Source of the DNA: Synergistaceae bacterium DZ-S4
Lineage (GTDB): Bacteria; Synergistota; Synergistia; Synergistales; Synergistaceae
Assembly (NCBI GenBank): GCA_025943965.1
Contig: JAPCWD010000005.1
Location: 62,001-126,000, forward strand
DNA length: 64,000 bases
Direction of reading: 5' to 3'
Of the stretch, positions 1 to 8,463 are shown piece after piece. Within the stretch, counting starts at the first letter, position 1, and each line of letters opens with the position of its first letter. Below the pieces are notes generated by a model. It saw only the letters and a program-made list of their open reading frames with translations, made no database searches and had not been told where the DNA came from. Both the position numbers and the translations under genes were made by a program.

Positions 1-37
1 ATTTTTAAATATAAAGTTACGAAAGGTCGCTGTATTG

Positions 38-1273
38 ATGTCCGGTTTTGTAAAAGAGGTCACACCCCGGATGGATGCCCTGCAGTATGTTGCTGAGAGG
101 CTCTCTTTTCCCTGGAGTGTGCGAAGTGCAGATATACCGCTTGATTCTGCCCTCGGAAAGAGGATCGCCCGGGATATAAAGGCAGAAGAACAATATCCCC
201 CCTTCACAAGAAGCCTGAGAGACGGCTTTGCTGTCTACAGTCCCGATGTTGTGGCGGCGACTCCGGGTACTCCCACGTTTTTGAACAGGGCCGGGGATAT
301 CCCGATGGGGCTGGTCCCCGAATTATCCATAGTGTCCGGAGAGGCTGCCTCCATCCCTACGGGGGGGGTACTTCCAAAGGGCGCCGATGCTGTTGTTATG
401 CTTGAAAGCACGACCTCCGCAGGGGGATGGATAGAAGTGAGGGATGCGGTCCAGTCGGGAGACAATGTGATCCATGCCGGAGAAGAGTTTCCGGCGGGAC
501 AAAAAGTCCTTTCCGGGGGAGACATGGTCGATTTCAGGACTGTGAGCATCCTGTCGACCCTTGGGATAAGGAGCGTCCCCTCAGCAGACCTGAAGATAAG
601 CATCCTGAGTACCGGAGACGAGATAGTTCCGGTCGAGACGCGGCCGCTTCCTCCCGGAAGGATAAGGGATGTGAACGGTTGGTCGGTGAGGTCCCTTCTT
701 TCCAGATATGGTTTCGAAGCTGAATACGGAGGGATCCTCCCGGACGAAGGCGACAATTTTGAGAGTGCTGTGAAAGATGAGATAGGAAAGTGCGATGTTC
801 TGGTGCTGAGCGGAGGTTCCTCCGTTGGGACCAGGGATCACTGTTCAAGGGTTTTGGAAAAACTTCCCTCGCCGGGTCTGATGGTCAGGGGGATAAACAT
901 AGTCCCGGGAAAGCCAGCCCTGATCGCGGGATGTCTGGAAGAGAAAAAACTCATCGTCAGCCTTCCCGGTCATCCGCTGTCATGCCTGACAGCAGCATTC
1001 GTACTGCTGCTTCCTCTGCTGCTGAGGCTTGTCGGCGCCAATGAGGAAAGGTGCGGCATAAAGATGCAGCTTCCTGTGCTGAGAGACATTACCGCAAGGA
1101 CCGGTCCGGAGGAGTTCGTTCCCTGCAGGGTGACTGCGGGGGGAAAGATCGATCCGATACTTGCCAAGTCAGGCTATGTCTCTTCACTCGCGTCAGCGGA
1201 CGGATTTATAAGGATACCCGAAGACAGGGAAACTATCAGGGCCGGTGAGACGGCGGAGGTATGGTTATGGTAG
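38..1273 (+). CDS. moeA: Molybdopterin molybdenumtransferase (MoeA), first copy
   Basis: MoeA inserts molybdate (or tungstate) into adenylated molybdopterin in the cytoplasm. The 411-residue product has the usual family length. Visible motifs are the substrate-loop segment SLRDGFAV near residue 60, the LSTGDEIVP segment near 191 that opens the MoeA/MogA-like domain, GGSSVGTRDH near 260, and the GKPA and LPGHPLSC segments near 292-316, followed by the C-terminal domain IV. A TTG at 35 sits directly before ATG 38; AAAGG at 22-26 serves either start and ATG is preferred. The gene overlaps the next moeA-like gene, which places it first in a cofactor operon within this window. Whether the metal is Mo or W cannot be told from sequence. 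Confidence 0.93.
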   Translation: MSGFVKEVTPRMDALQYVAERLSFPWSVRSADIPLDSALGKRIARDIKAEEQYPPFTRSLRDGFAVYSPDVVAATPGTPTFLNRAGDIPMGLVPELSIVSGEAASIPTGGVLPKGADAVVMLESTTSAGGWIEVRDAVQSGDNVIHAGEEFPAGQKVLSGGDMVDFRTVSILSTLGIRSVPSADLKISILSTGDEIVPVETRPLPPGRIRDVNGWSVRSLLSRYGFEAEYGGILPDEGDNFESAVKDEIGKCDVLVLSGGSSVGTRDHCSRVLEKLPSPGLMVRGINIVPGKPALIAGCLEEKKLIVSLPGHPLSCLTAAFVLLLPLLLRLVGANEERCGIKMQLPVLRDITARTGPEEFVPCRVTAGGKIDPILAKSGYVSSLASADGFIRIPEDRETIRAGETAEVWLW

Positions 1274-3183
1274 CCCGATACAGCGAGCACATTGAACTGG
1301 TGAAAGCTTTGGATCTTCTGAAAGAGGCCTTTTCGGACCGGATCCTCAAAAATATAACTGAAATGAAGATATCCGATGCGCTCGGATGCGTCCTGGCAGA
1401 AGACATCACTGCACACAGGAACGTTCCCCATTACGCGGCTTCTGCTGTGGACGGATACGCCCTTGATGCATCTTCCACCATAGGCGCCTCGCAGGCGACC
1501 CCGGCAAAGCTGGGATCTTCGTCATACAGGTGGATGAACACCGGAGCTGATATACCGCACTGGGCCAACGCCGTGCTGATGGTCGAGGATTCTTCGCTTG
1601 AGGGCGATGACCTGCTCATATTCAAAAGCCTGACACCTTCCGCAAACGTAAGGCCGCTGGGAGAAGATGTCATGGCCGGCCAGATCATAGCGCGCGAGGG
1701 GGAGAGAGTCAGCCCGGCCCTGATCTCACTCTTTCTCTGTGCGGGCATAGACAGTGTCCCAGTCTTCAAAAAGCCGAAGACCCTCTACATACCTACAGGA
1801 GACGAGGTCATCGATAGGGAAAAATGGCTCGAAGACCCAAGTCCAAGATCAGGAACAGTAGCCGAGAGCAACTCTCTTTTCATCGAGGCCTCCTTCAGGG
1901 AATGGGGATATGAAGTGGACGTCTCGGCTGTGGTGCCCGACGATCCCGCGATCCTTAAGGAAAAGGTTTCGGCGGGAGTTGACGGGTACGACGTTGTCCT
2001 GGTGGGGGCAGGTTCGGCCAAAGGCCGCCGGGATCACACCAAAGAGGTCTTTGAAGAGCTTGGGGAAATGATATTCAGGTGGATAAGAATGAAACCGGGA
2101 AGACCGGCTATGGCAGCCGAGATCAAAGGAAAGCCTGTGATATGCCTGCCGGGATTTCCCATGTCGACCACTGTGGTACTGTGGAGCCTTGTCTACCCAC
2201 TCCTCAGCTTCCTTTCGGCCAGGGACGGTGACAGGGAGCTGCTGATCAGGGAGGCTGTCGGCTGCAGTGAGACATGGGATACTAAGCTGCTTGTCCAGCA
2301 CTCATCCCCCGCAGGCATAGAAGAATGGCTCCGGGTAAAGACAGCAAGGGTCGGAGATATCCTCTATTCCTGGGCCCTGACCTCGGGAGCCAGCGTTCTC
2401 TGGGCTCTGGCGGAGGCAGACGGCATAGCGCTCCTTCCGGCATCGGCACTTGAGTGTGAGAAGGGCACCGATGTGAAAGTCTGGATGAAGAGGAGGGTCG
2501 ACCTGGACAGAAGGATACTTTTCCAGGGTTCGGACGACCCCGCTATACAGCTTCTGGTGACGCCTGTCAGGCACAGGGGAGGAGATCTTGTCTCGCGTGC
2601 GGTCGGAAGCATGGGGGGACTGGCCGCTTTAAGCAGGGGGGAATGCCATCTGGCAGCTGCCCATTTGCTTGACGACAGGGACGGCACATACAACGACAGC
2701 TTTATAGAACGTTTTGCGGGCGGCGCCAGATGGGAGAGGGTGCTTGTCTTCTACAGGACACAGGGGATGATCGTTCAGAAGGGGAACCCAAAGAATATCC
2801 ATACCTTCGAAGACCTCTGTGCCGGAGACAATGTGTTTTCAAACAGGCAGCCCGGGGCCGGCACAAGGGTCCTCTTCGACCATCTGCTCAAACAGGCGCG
2901 TAAGCTGCCATCGGAGATAAAGGGTTACGAACAGCAGTGCACGACGCACATGGAAGCTGCCAACCGGGTCTTTACCGGACTGGCGGATGCAACCTTGGGG
3001 ATCAAATCGGCGGCCGATGCGCTGGGGCTTGACTTTATCCCGCTTGCCGAAGAACCCTATGAGCTTGTGATACCTGCAAAATATATGGACCACCCCGCCG
3101 TCAGGGCGCTTCTGGAAAGCCTCAGCGACAGCGAGTGGAGAGGGACCGTCGAGGCAATGGGGGGCTACAGATGGCCAGACTGA
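1267..3183 (+). CDS. MoeA-like protein fused to a periplasmic-binding-like domain
   Basis: The first ~390 residues are a second MoeA paralogue (PHYAASAVDGYALD near residue 50, IPTGDEV near 175, GAGSAKGRRDH near 240, MKPGRPAM and LPGFPMS near 275-298). The last ~220 residues match the PBP-like domain found on MoeA and on some molybdate regulators: GSDDPAIQLL, GSMGGLAALSRGECHLA, YRTQGM and NRQPGAGTR can be read. Such fusions are common in anaerobes with several molybdo- or tungsto-enzymes. The C-terminal domain probably binds a small ligand, but its role is unproven. Start: ATG 1261 directly abuts GGAGGT (1255-1260); ATG 1267, six bases after it, is better placed. Overlaps moaA by 13 bases. Confidence 0.9.
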   Translation: MVARYSEHIELVKALDLLKEAFSDRILKNITEMKISDALGCVLAEDITAHRNVPHYAASAVDGYALDASSTIGASQATPAKLGSSSYRWMNTGADIPHWANAVLMVEDSSLEGDDLLIFKSLTPSANVRPLGEDVMAGQIIAREGERVSPALISLFLCAGIDSVPVFKKPKTLYIPTGDEVIDREKWLEDPSPRSGTVAESNSLFIEASFREWGYEVDVSAVVPDDPAILKEKVSAGVDGYDVVLVGAGSAKGRRDHTKEVFEELGEMIFRWIRMKPGRPAMAAEIKGKPVICLPGFPMSTTVVLWSLVYPLLSFLSARDGDRELLIREAVGCSETWDTKLLVQHSSPAGIEEWLRVKTARVGDILYSWALTSGASVLWALAEADGIALLPASALECEKGTDVKVWMKRRVDLDRRILFQGSDDPAIQLLVTPVRHRGGDLVSRAVGSMGGLAALSRGECHLAAAHLLDDRDGTYNDSFIERFAGGARWERVLVFYRTQGMIVQKGNPKNIHTFEDLCAGDNVFSNRQPGAGTRVLFDHLLKQARKLPSEIKGYEQQCTTHMEAANRVFTGLADATLGIKSAADALGLDFIPLAEEPYELVIPAKYMDHPAVRALLESLSDSEWRGTVEAMGGYRWPD

Positions 3184-4145
3184 CGGACGATTTCGGCAGG
3201 GACCTCAACTATGTCCGCATATCGGTGACGGACAGATGCAACTACAGATGCAGGTACTGCATGCCGCCTGAGGGCGTCGAATATCTTGAACACAGCGAGA
3301 TAATGAGGTACGAGGAGATATCTTTTCTCTGCAGCGTCCTCTGGGAACTTGGCGTAAGGAAGGTCCGCTTTACCGGGGGAGAGCCGCTTGTCCGCAAAGG
3401 GCTCGTAAGCTTCCTCAAAGAGCTGAACAGGGAGTTCCCGGACATGAAGACGGCGCTCACGACAAACGGATCGCTGCTTGGGGAGTATGCTGAAGGGCTT
3501 GCTGAGGCGAATCTCCATTCCCTTAATATCAGCCTGGATACTCTCGATCCCGTTAAGTTTGCCGAAGTGACAAGGCTTGGAGACATGGACAGGGTCATTT
3601 TCGGGATAAGAGCCGCTGTAGGGGCCGGACTGAGGAACATCAAGCTCAATACGGTGCTTATAAGGGGCTTTAACGACGGAGAGATAGGTACCCTGATGGA
3701 CTTTGCCAAAAAGGAGAGAGTGCTCCTCAGGCTGATAGAATTCATGCCGCTGGAGGACGATGTGTGGAGCGAAGACGCCTTTATCAGCGGAGAAGAGATA
3801 CTGAGGATGCTTCCCGACGGAGATTCCTGGAAGGCAGAAAAGCATGACTCGGAACTTTCGGGCCCGGCAAAATACTACACGAATGAGAAGACGGGCGATT
3901 CTATAGGAATAATTACCGCTGTTTCAAACCATTTCTGCAAGCACTGCAACCGCCTCAGGGTCTCGGCGACCGGAAAGCTCAGGACCTGCCTCTTCGCACC
4001 CGATGAGACACCGATGAGGCACCTCATACTGGATGCAGACAGGGAAGGACTAAGGAAGCTCATACTCGGAAGCATAAAAAACAAACCCAGATGCTGGAAC
4101 GACGTACGGACAGGACACCAGCAGATGTCCGGGATAGGAGGTTAA
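3171..4145 (+). CDS. moaA: GTP 3',8-cyclase MoaA (radical SAM)
   Basis: First committed step of molybdopterin synthesis: radical SAM conversion of GTP to 3',8-cyclo-GTP. The N-terminal cluster motif CNYRCRYC (Cys 23, 27, 30 of the 324-residue product) and the SAM-contacting TGGEPLVRKG are present. The C-terminal second [4Fe-4S] cluster motif is seen as HFCKHCNRLR followed by LRTCLF, and the protein ends in the Gly-Gly tail needed for activity with MoaC. The longer reading frame from 3135 adds 12 residues that do not look like MoaA; ATG 3171 has GGGGGG at 3159-3164 before it. Translationally coupled to the preceding gene. Confidence 0.96.
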   Translation: MARLTDDFGRDLNYVRISVTDRCNYRCRYCMPPEGVEYLEHSEIMRYEEISFLCSVLWELGVRKVRFTGGEPLVRKGLVSFLKELNREFPDMKTALTTNGSLLGEYAEGLAEANLHSLNISLDTLDPVKFAEVTRLGDMDRVIFGIRAAVGAGLRNIKLNTVLIRGFNDGEIGTLMDFAKKERVLLRLIEFMPLEDDVWSEDAFISGEEILRMLPDGDSWKAEKHDSELSGPAKYYTNEKTGDSIGIITAVSNHFCKHCNRLRVSATGKLRTCLFAPDETPMRHLILDADREGLRKLILGSIKNKPRCWNDVRTGHQQMSGIGG

Positions 4146-4148
4146 GGA

Positions 4149-4640
4149 ATGGCGGATTATACCCATTTTGACAGCGACGGAAGGCCCGTGCTTGTGGATG
4201 TAAGCAAAAAAAATGTAACTTCCCGCACTGCCTGGGCGGAAGGATGGATAGACCTTCCGGATGCCATATATGAAAAAGTATCTTCGGGAAACGTCAAAAA
4301 GGGCGACCCGTTTCTTATCGCCGAGCTTGCCGGTATCATGGGGGCAAAGAGAACCCCGGAACTTATCCCGCTCTGCCACACGATACGGCTCGACAACGTA
4401 GTCGTGAAATGCGAGCTTGCCGAAGGCGCCAAGTCAGTCAGGATAACGTGTGAAGCAACTGCTAACGAGGTGACCGGGGTAGAGATGGAGGCACTGACAG
4501 GAGTATCTGCGGCTGCTCTCTGCTTCTACGACATGTGCAAGGGGATAGACAAGGGAATGGTCATAAGGGATATCAGGCTCATCCGTAAAACAGGCGGAAA
4601 GAGCGGGGAATGGAATGCAGAAGGGGTGTTCAAGGTATGA
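4149..4640 (+). CDS. moaC: Cyclic pyranopterin monophosphate synthase MoaC
   Basis: Converts the MoaA product into cyclic pyranopterin monophosphate. At 163 residues it has the standard length, with the family signatures IPLCHTIRLD near residue 75, VEMEALTGVSAAAL near 113 and YDMCKGIDKGMVI near 128; the Asp and Lys of the last motif are the catalytic pair. A good ribosome site (GGAGG at 4137-4141) precedes ATG 4149, three bases after the moaA stop. No moaD, moaE or moeB is seen in this window, so molybdopterin synthase must be encoded elsewhere. Confidence 0.97.
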   Translation: MADYTHFDSDGRPVLVDVSKKNVTSRTAWAEGWIDLPDAIYEKVSSGNVKKGDPFLIAELAGIMGAKRTPELIPLCHTIRLDNVVVKCELAEGAKSVRITCEATANEVTGVEMEALTGVSAAALCFYDMCKGIDKGMVIRDIRLIRKTGGKSGEWNAEGVFKV

Positions 4641-5458
4641 GGGCACTGAGACTTTACGCACCGTCACTTATTGGGGACCACACGCTTTGTTATATCCATG
4701 CCGATTCCGCGGGTGAAAGCTGTGTAAACGAGGTACGGACAAACATAACATATGCGGAGGCCGGAACAGACATCTCATCTGGTCATTACTCAGATAAGAT
4801 GACGATAGTTCTTCCGGGCGGGGCCCGGCTTGGAGAAGGCGACTTCCTGGCGGCGGGGGACGGAGATGCGCTTCTGAGGTGGGAGGATGCCTCCGGCATT
4901 TTCAAAGTTGTAAAGGCGGGCTTCCTGAGTGTTTCGTCACGCGTATGCATCTGGAAGACGATAAGGACTGCGATCCTGACGGTAAGCGACAAAGGAAGCA
5001 GAGGAGAGAGAGAGGACACAGCCGGACCTGAACTGGAAAGACTTATAACTGCCCAGGGCGGAGTGGTGTCCAAAAAAATGATCGTCCCCGACGAAAGGAA
5101 TGTGATCGCCCGGACGTTGAAGGAGTGGTGCGGTGAGGGCTTTGACCTGATCCTCACTACGGGAGGGACCGGCCTTTCGCAGTGCGATGTTACTCCCGAA
5201 GCTCTCATGGATATAGCCGAAAAAACAGTCCCCGGCTTCGGCGAGATGATGAGGATGAAGACGCTGAAGTATACCGAAAGAGCTTTCCTTACAAGGAGCC
5301 TGGCTGTGATATGCGGAAAAACTCTCGTGATCGCATTTCCCGGAAGCAGAAGGGGAGCGGCGCAGTGCTTCGAGGCTGTAGTTCCGGCGCTCAGGCACGG
5401 AGTAGAAACGCTGGCAGGATGGGACGGCGAGTGCGGAGAACACCCGCACATCAAATAA
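4637..5458 (+). CDS. MOSC-like/MogA (MoaB) fusion, molybdopterin adenylyltransferase
   Basis: The C-terminal ~160 residues are a complete MogA/MoaB domain, which adenylates molybdopterin before metal insertion: TAILTVSDKGSRG, the LILTTGGTGLSQCDVTPEA active-site segment, and LVIAFPGSRRGA. The N-terminal ~100 residues are not recognised with certainty. The stretches IVLPGGARLGEGDFL and GIFKVVKAGFLSVS resemble the core and last strand of a MOSC domain, but the Cys usually conserved in MOSC proteins is missing, so this looks like a reduced relative. ATG 4637 overlaps the moaC stop as ATGA; the frame also runs upstream to 4610, which is disfavoured. Last gene of the cofactor operon. Confidence 0.85.
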   Translation: MRALRLYAPSLIGDHTLCYIHADSAGESCVNEVRTNITYAEAGTDISSGHYSDKMTIVLPGGARLGEGDFLAAGDGDALLRWEDASGIFKVVKAGFLSVSSRVCIWKTIRTAILTVSDKGSRGEREDTAGPELERLITAQGGVVSKKMIVPDERNVIARTLKEWCGEGFDLILTTGGTGLSQCDVTPEALMDIAEKTVPGFGEMMRMKTLKYTERAFLTRSLAVICGKTLVIAFPGSRRGAAQCFEAVVPALRHGVETLAGWDGECGEHPHIK

Positions 5459-5462
5459 AGCG

Positions 5463-5489
5463 CCTGCGGATCAGAGCAGGATCCGCGGG
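5463..5489. other. GC-rich hairpin between mogA and rapZ
   Basis: Positions 5463-5472 pair with 5480-5489 (10 bp including one G-T pair) around a 7-base loop. There is no T-run after it on either strand, so it is not a classical intrinsic terminator. It lies 5-31 bases after the mog-domain stop and may mark the boundary between the cofactor operon and the rapZ operon. No convincing promoter is visible between it and rapZ. Confidence 0.4.
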
Positions 5490-5537
5490 TAAAGGACATA
5501 TCGGAATAATTTGAACGACCGGGAGGGGATCGGATCT

Positions 5538-6431
5538 ATGAAGGGTACTTGCGCCTCAGGCAAGATCAGAAGATGTGTGATCATTACAGGAATGTCCGGC
5601 GGCGGCAAGTCCTCCGCACTCAATGTGTTCGAAGATCAGGGCTTTTATGTCATAGACAACCTTCCTCCGACACTTCTTCCGCAGCTCCTTGACGTGCTCA
5701 CGGGGCACCAGTCGGCTGTAAACAAGGGTGTTGCGGCGGTCGTCGATGTAAGGGGAGAAGAGCTGCTCAACGACCTGGAGAAGGTGCTTTCAAAGCTTCG
5801 TGAAAAGGTGGATAAGCTGGAGATACTGTTTGTCGAGGCAACAGACGAGACTCTGGTCAGAAGGTTTGAGACTACCAGGCGAAGGCACCCGCTCTCTGAA
5901 AACAAGACCATACTGGGCGGACTTGCCCTTGAGAGGGAACTTCTCAGCCCGATAAGGAAAAACGCAGATATCGTGATAGACACTACCGGACTCAAGTCAA
6001 ACGAATTCAGGACAAAGCTGCTGGAGGTCATGGGGATGACTTCGGGCAAAACTTCTGTGATACTCAGTTCCTTCGGTTTTAAGTACGGCATCCCCCAGGA
6101 TTCTGATTACGTGCTTGATGTCCGTTTCCTTCCGAATCCAAATTACATCGACGAACTCCACCCGCTTTCCGGCAAGGATTACGAGATACAGAAATATCTT
6201 TCCGGTTTTGAAAATCTGGATCTGTTTCTGGAAAAGGCGGAGGACCTGCTGGATTTTGTCTCATCGGTGTATGGCAGCACAGGCAAGCAGCAGATACACA
6301 TAGCCATAGGCTGCACAGGCGGCAGGCACAGATCTGTCGCGGTCTCTGAGATGCTGGCTGTCCATCTTAAAAAGAGGGGCAGCAATGTGATCGTAGATCA
6401 CAGGGATATCGACAAGGGAGAGCCGCAATGA
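5538..6431 (+). CDS. rapZ: RNase adapter/nucleotide-binding protein RapZ (YvcJ)
   Basis: P-loop protein; in enterobacteria it controls glucosamine-6-phosphate synthase mRNA turnover, and in Bacillus (YvcJ) its role is less clear. Walker A GMSGGGKSSA lies near residue 16, the family segment FYVIDNLPP near 35, and the C-terminal IGCTGGRHRSVA near 258. A TTG at 5511 opens the frame, but ATG 5538 has GGGAGGGG at 5521-5528, nine bases upstream, so 297 residues is the likely length. It overlaps yvcK as ATGA. The rapZ-yvcK-whiA order is conserved in Gram-positive bacteria. Confidence 0.94.
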   Translation: MKGTCASGKIRRCVIITGMSGGGKSSALNVFEDQGFYVIDNLPPTLLPQLLDVLTGHQSAVNKGVAAVVDVRGEELLNDLEKVLSKLREKVDKLEILFVEATDETLVRRFETTRRRHPLSENKTILGGLALERELLSPIRKNADIVIDTTGLKSNEFRTKLLEVMGMTSGKTSVILSSFGFKYGIPQDSDYVLDVRFLPNPNYIDELHPLSGKDYEIQKYLSGFENLDLFLEKAEDLLDFVSSVYGSTGKQQIHIAIGCTGGRHRSVAVSEMLAVHLKKRGSNVIVDHRDIDKGEPQ

Positions 6432-7552
6432 ATTTCTATTCGGCACTGCTCATAATAATGGTGATAGCCGCTTCGGCCTTCTCATTTTATGTGCTTTCGG
6501 GGAGAAGCAAACATCAGAACAAAACGACCTCAGGCCGCCAGGGGATAATGACGAATGCCGTTGAATACAGGCTTTCCCTCGGACCCAGAATAGTCACGAT
6601 AGGGGGCGGTACCGGCCTTTCGACCCTGCTTGCCGGCCTCAAGGGCTTCACAAGAAACATAACGGCGGTGGTGGCAGTCACAGACGAAGGCGGAAGTTCG
6701 GGCCGCCTCAGGCAGGAGTGGGGGATGCTGCCTCCCGGAGACATAAGGAACTGCATAGTTGCGCTCGCGGAAAACGACAGCTCCCTGAACAGGCTTCTCA
6801 ACTTCAGATTCGACAGAGGAGAGCTCAAGGGACATAATCTGGGCAACCTCATCCTTCTGGCGACCACGGAAATGATGGGCGATTTCCAGCGCGCGGTCGA
6901 AGAACTGAACAAGATGCTCGCCATAAGGGGACAGGTGCTTCCGGTCACGACCGAGAACGTTGTGCTGAAGGGCGAAACGAAGGACGGCAGGGCCGTAAAG
7001 GGAGAACTTGAGGTATCCGACAACGGGAGCAAACTTGCAAAACTCTGGATAGAACCCTGCAACGCGCCACCGCTTGAGGGAGTCAAAAAGGCTCTGAATT
7101 CAGCCGACCTTATCGTGCTCGGACCGGGAAGCCTCTTTACCAGCGTACTTCCCAACCTTCTGCTGAAGGAAGTTTCCGACATTCTTAAGGAATCTCCCGT
7201 TCCCATCGTATATGTGGCAAACCTGGTCACACAGCCCAAAGAGACTGAGGGCATGAACATACTTGCCCACGTCGACTGGGTCGCCGGAGTTCTCGGGACC
7301 GTCCCTGACTACCTTCTTGCAAACCAGGCTCCGATACCCGAGGAATTTTTGAACAGGTACAGTAAGATAGGAGCGGAACCGCTCTATCTTTCGAATGAAG
7401 AGGAAAAATATCTTGAATCGCTTGGTACCACTGTCATTTACGGTGATTTTATAACGATAAAGAACGGGGCGTATCTGAGGCACAACGCGCAGAGCCTCTC
7501 AGAGGCGATAATAAGGCTGGCGCGTGAGAACCGGGAGACGAAGGATCTTTAA
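6428..7552 (+). CDS. yvcK: YvcK/CofD-like gluconeogenesis and morphogenesis factor
   Basis: Member of the CofD/UPF0052 family; in Bacillus YvcK binds UDP-sugars and is needed for growth on gluconeogenic carbon and for cell-wall synthesis. The nucleotide-binding start TIGGGTGLSTLLAGLK (near residue 56) and GGSSGRLRQEWGMLPPGDIRNC-type core are visible. Unlike the Bacillus protein, it carries an extra N-terminal membrane segment (residues 4-24, hydrophobic, followed by basic residues), so this version is probably anchored to the inner face of the membrane. Start ATG 6428 overlaps the rapZ stop; the gene after it follows two bases later. Confidence 0.92.
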   Translation: MNFYSALLIIMVIAASAFSFYVLSGRSKHQNKTTSGRQGIMTNAVEYRLSLGPRIVTIGGGTGLSTLLAGLKGFTRNITAVVAVTDEGGSSGRLRQEWGMLPPGDIRNCIVALAENDSSLNRLLNFRFDRGELKGHNLGNLILLATTEMMGDFQRAVEELNKMLAIRGQVLPVTTENVVLKGETKDGRAVKGELEVSDNGSKLAKLWIEPCNAPPLEGVKKALNSADLIVLGPGSLFTSVLPNLLLKEVSDILKESPVPIVYVANLVTQPKETEGMNILAHVDWVAGVLGTVPDYLLANQAPIPEEFLNRYSKIGAEPLYLSNEEEKYLESLGTTVIYGDFITIKNGAYLRHNAQSLSEAIIRLARENRETKDL

Positions 7553-7554
7553 GG

Positions 7555-8463
7555 ATGGAACACCTGAGCCACAGGATCTGGGATGAGTGGACTTCCCTTC
7601 AGCCCGTCCCCCCTGTTGAAGATGAGATAGCGGGGATCCTTGACGGACTGAACTGCAGGAAAAAGGGAGAGGGATATGAGTTTGCCTCGGGCAGATACTT
7701 CGCTGTGAGGAAACTTATGAAGCTGTGGTCTGAATCAGAATATCAGGCATTGGGGTCCATAAAGATAATATACGGAGAGAAGCAGAAGAACAGGATGCGC
7801 TTCTCTCTCGATGCCGGCATTGCAGAGATGGTCTTTGAAAGAGTGTCGGCCTCTTCCCGTAAAAAGAGGAACTGGAACTGGGTAAGGGGCATGTGGGGCA
7901 CCTGCGGAGCCCTGTATATGCCAAAGACGGGCTATTATTTAGTGCTCAGGCCGCCTGCAAGGAACGGCAGCTCAGAAAGGATACGGAGCATACTGAGGTC
8001 AGCCGGCTTCAGCCTCGGTGCCAGAAAAAAAAGCCGTACGCTTGAGCTTATGCTGAGGGATCAGCAGCAGATAGTCACATTCCTTTCGAGACTGGGCTTT
8101 GTGAAGACTGTCCTGGCACTTGAGGAGACCGCGATCTACAGGTCGATGAGAAGCAGGGCCAACAAGCTTGTAAACTGCGATTCCGCAAATATCAACAAAA
8201 CGCTTGAAGCGGCCGGGAGACAGATGAAACTGATAAATGAACTGGAAGAGGCTGGTATCACAGAAGAACTACCCGAAGAACTGAGGGAACTTATATTTGC
8301 ACGAAAACGAAATCCGAGCATATCCTTAAAGGAACTCGGGCAAAATCTACCGAGACCTATCAGCAAAAGTACGGTAGAATATAGGTGGAGGAAATGCGAA
8401 AAAATATTGCATAAGCTGTTGAAGGGGGATGGTGCCCATGTATTTGGGAAAGGCAGACGTTAA
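7555..8463 (+). CDS. whiA: WhiA-family DNA-binding protein
   Basis: WhiA combines a degenerate LAGLIDADG-homing-endonuclease-like domain with a C-terminal helix-turn-helix. It regulates sporulation in Streptomyces and influences division and chromosome segregation in Bacillus. The 302-residue product has the normal length. The C-terminal HTH with SLKELGQNLPRPISKSTVEYRW is clear; the N-terminal domain is more divergent. Its place directly after yvcK supports the call strongly. No sporulation programme is expected here, so a housekeeping role in division or metabolism is more likely. Its end overlaps the start of the glycogen debranching gene. Confidence 0.88.
   Translation: MEHLSHRIWDEWTSLQPVPPVEDEIAGILDGLNCRKKGEGYEFASGRYFAVRKLMKLWSESEYQALGSIKIIYGEKQKNRMRFSLDAGIAEMVFERVSASSRKKRNWNWVRGMWGTCGALYMPKTGYYLVLRPPARNGSSERIRSILRSAGFSLGARKKSRTLELMLRDQQQIVTFLSRLGFVKTVLALEETAIYRSMRSRANKLVNCDSANINKTLEAAGRQMKLINELEEAGITEELPEELRELIFARKRNPSISLKELGQNLPRPISKSTVEYRWRKCEKILHKLLKGDGAHVFGKGRR

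Noticed and set aside
4786-5499. Long antisense frame (237 codons) over the MogA-domain gene
   Set aside because: Its composition is Ser/Pro-rich as expected of a shadow of G+C-biased codons; the plus strand encodes a recognisable MogA.
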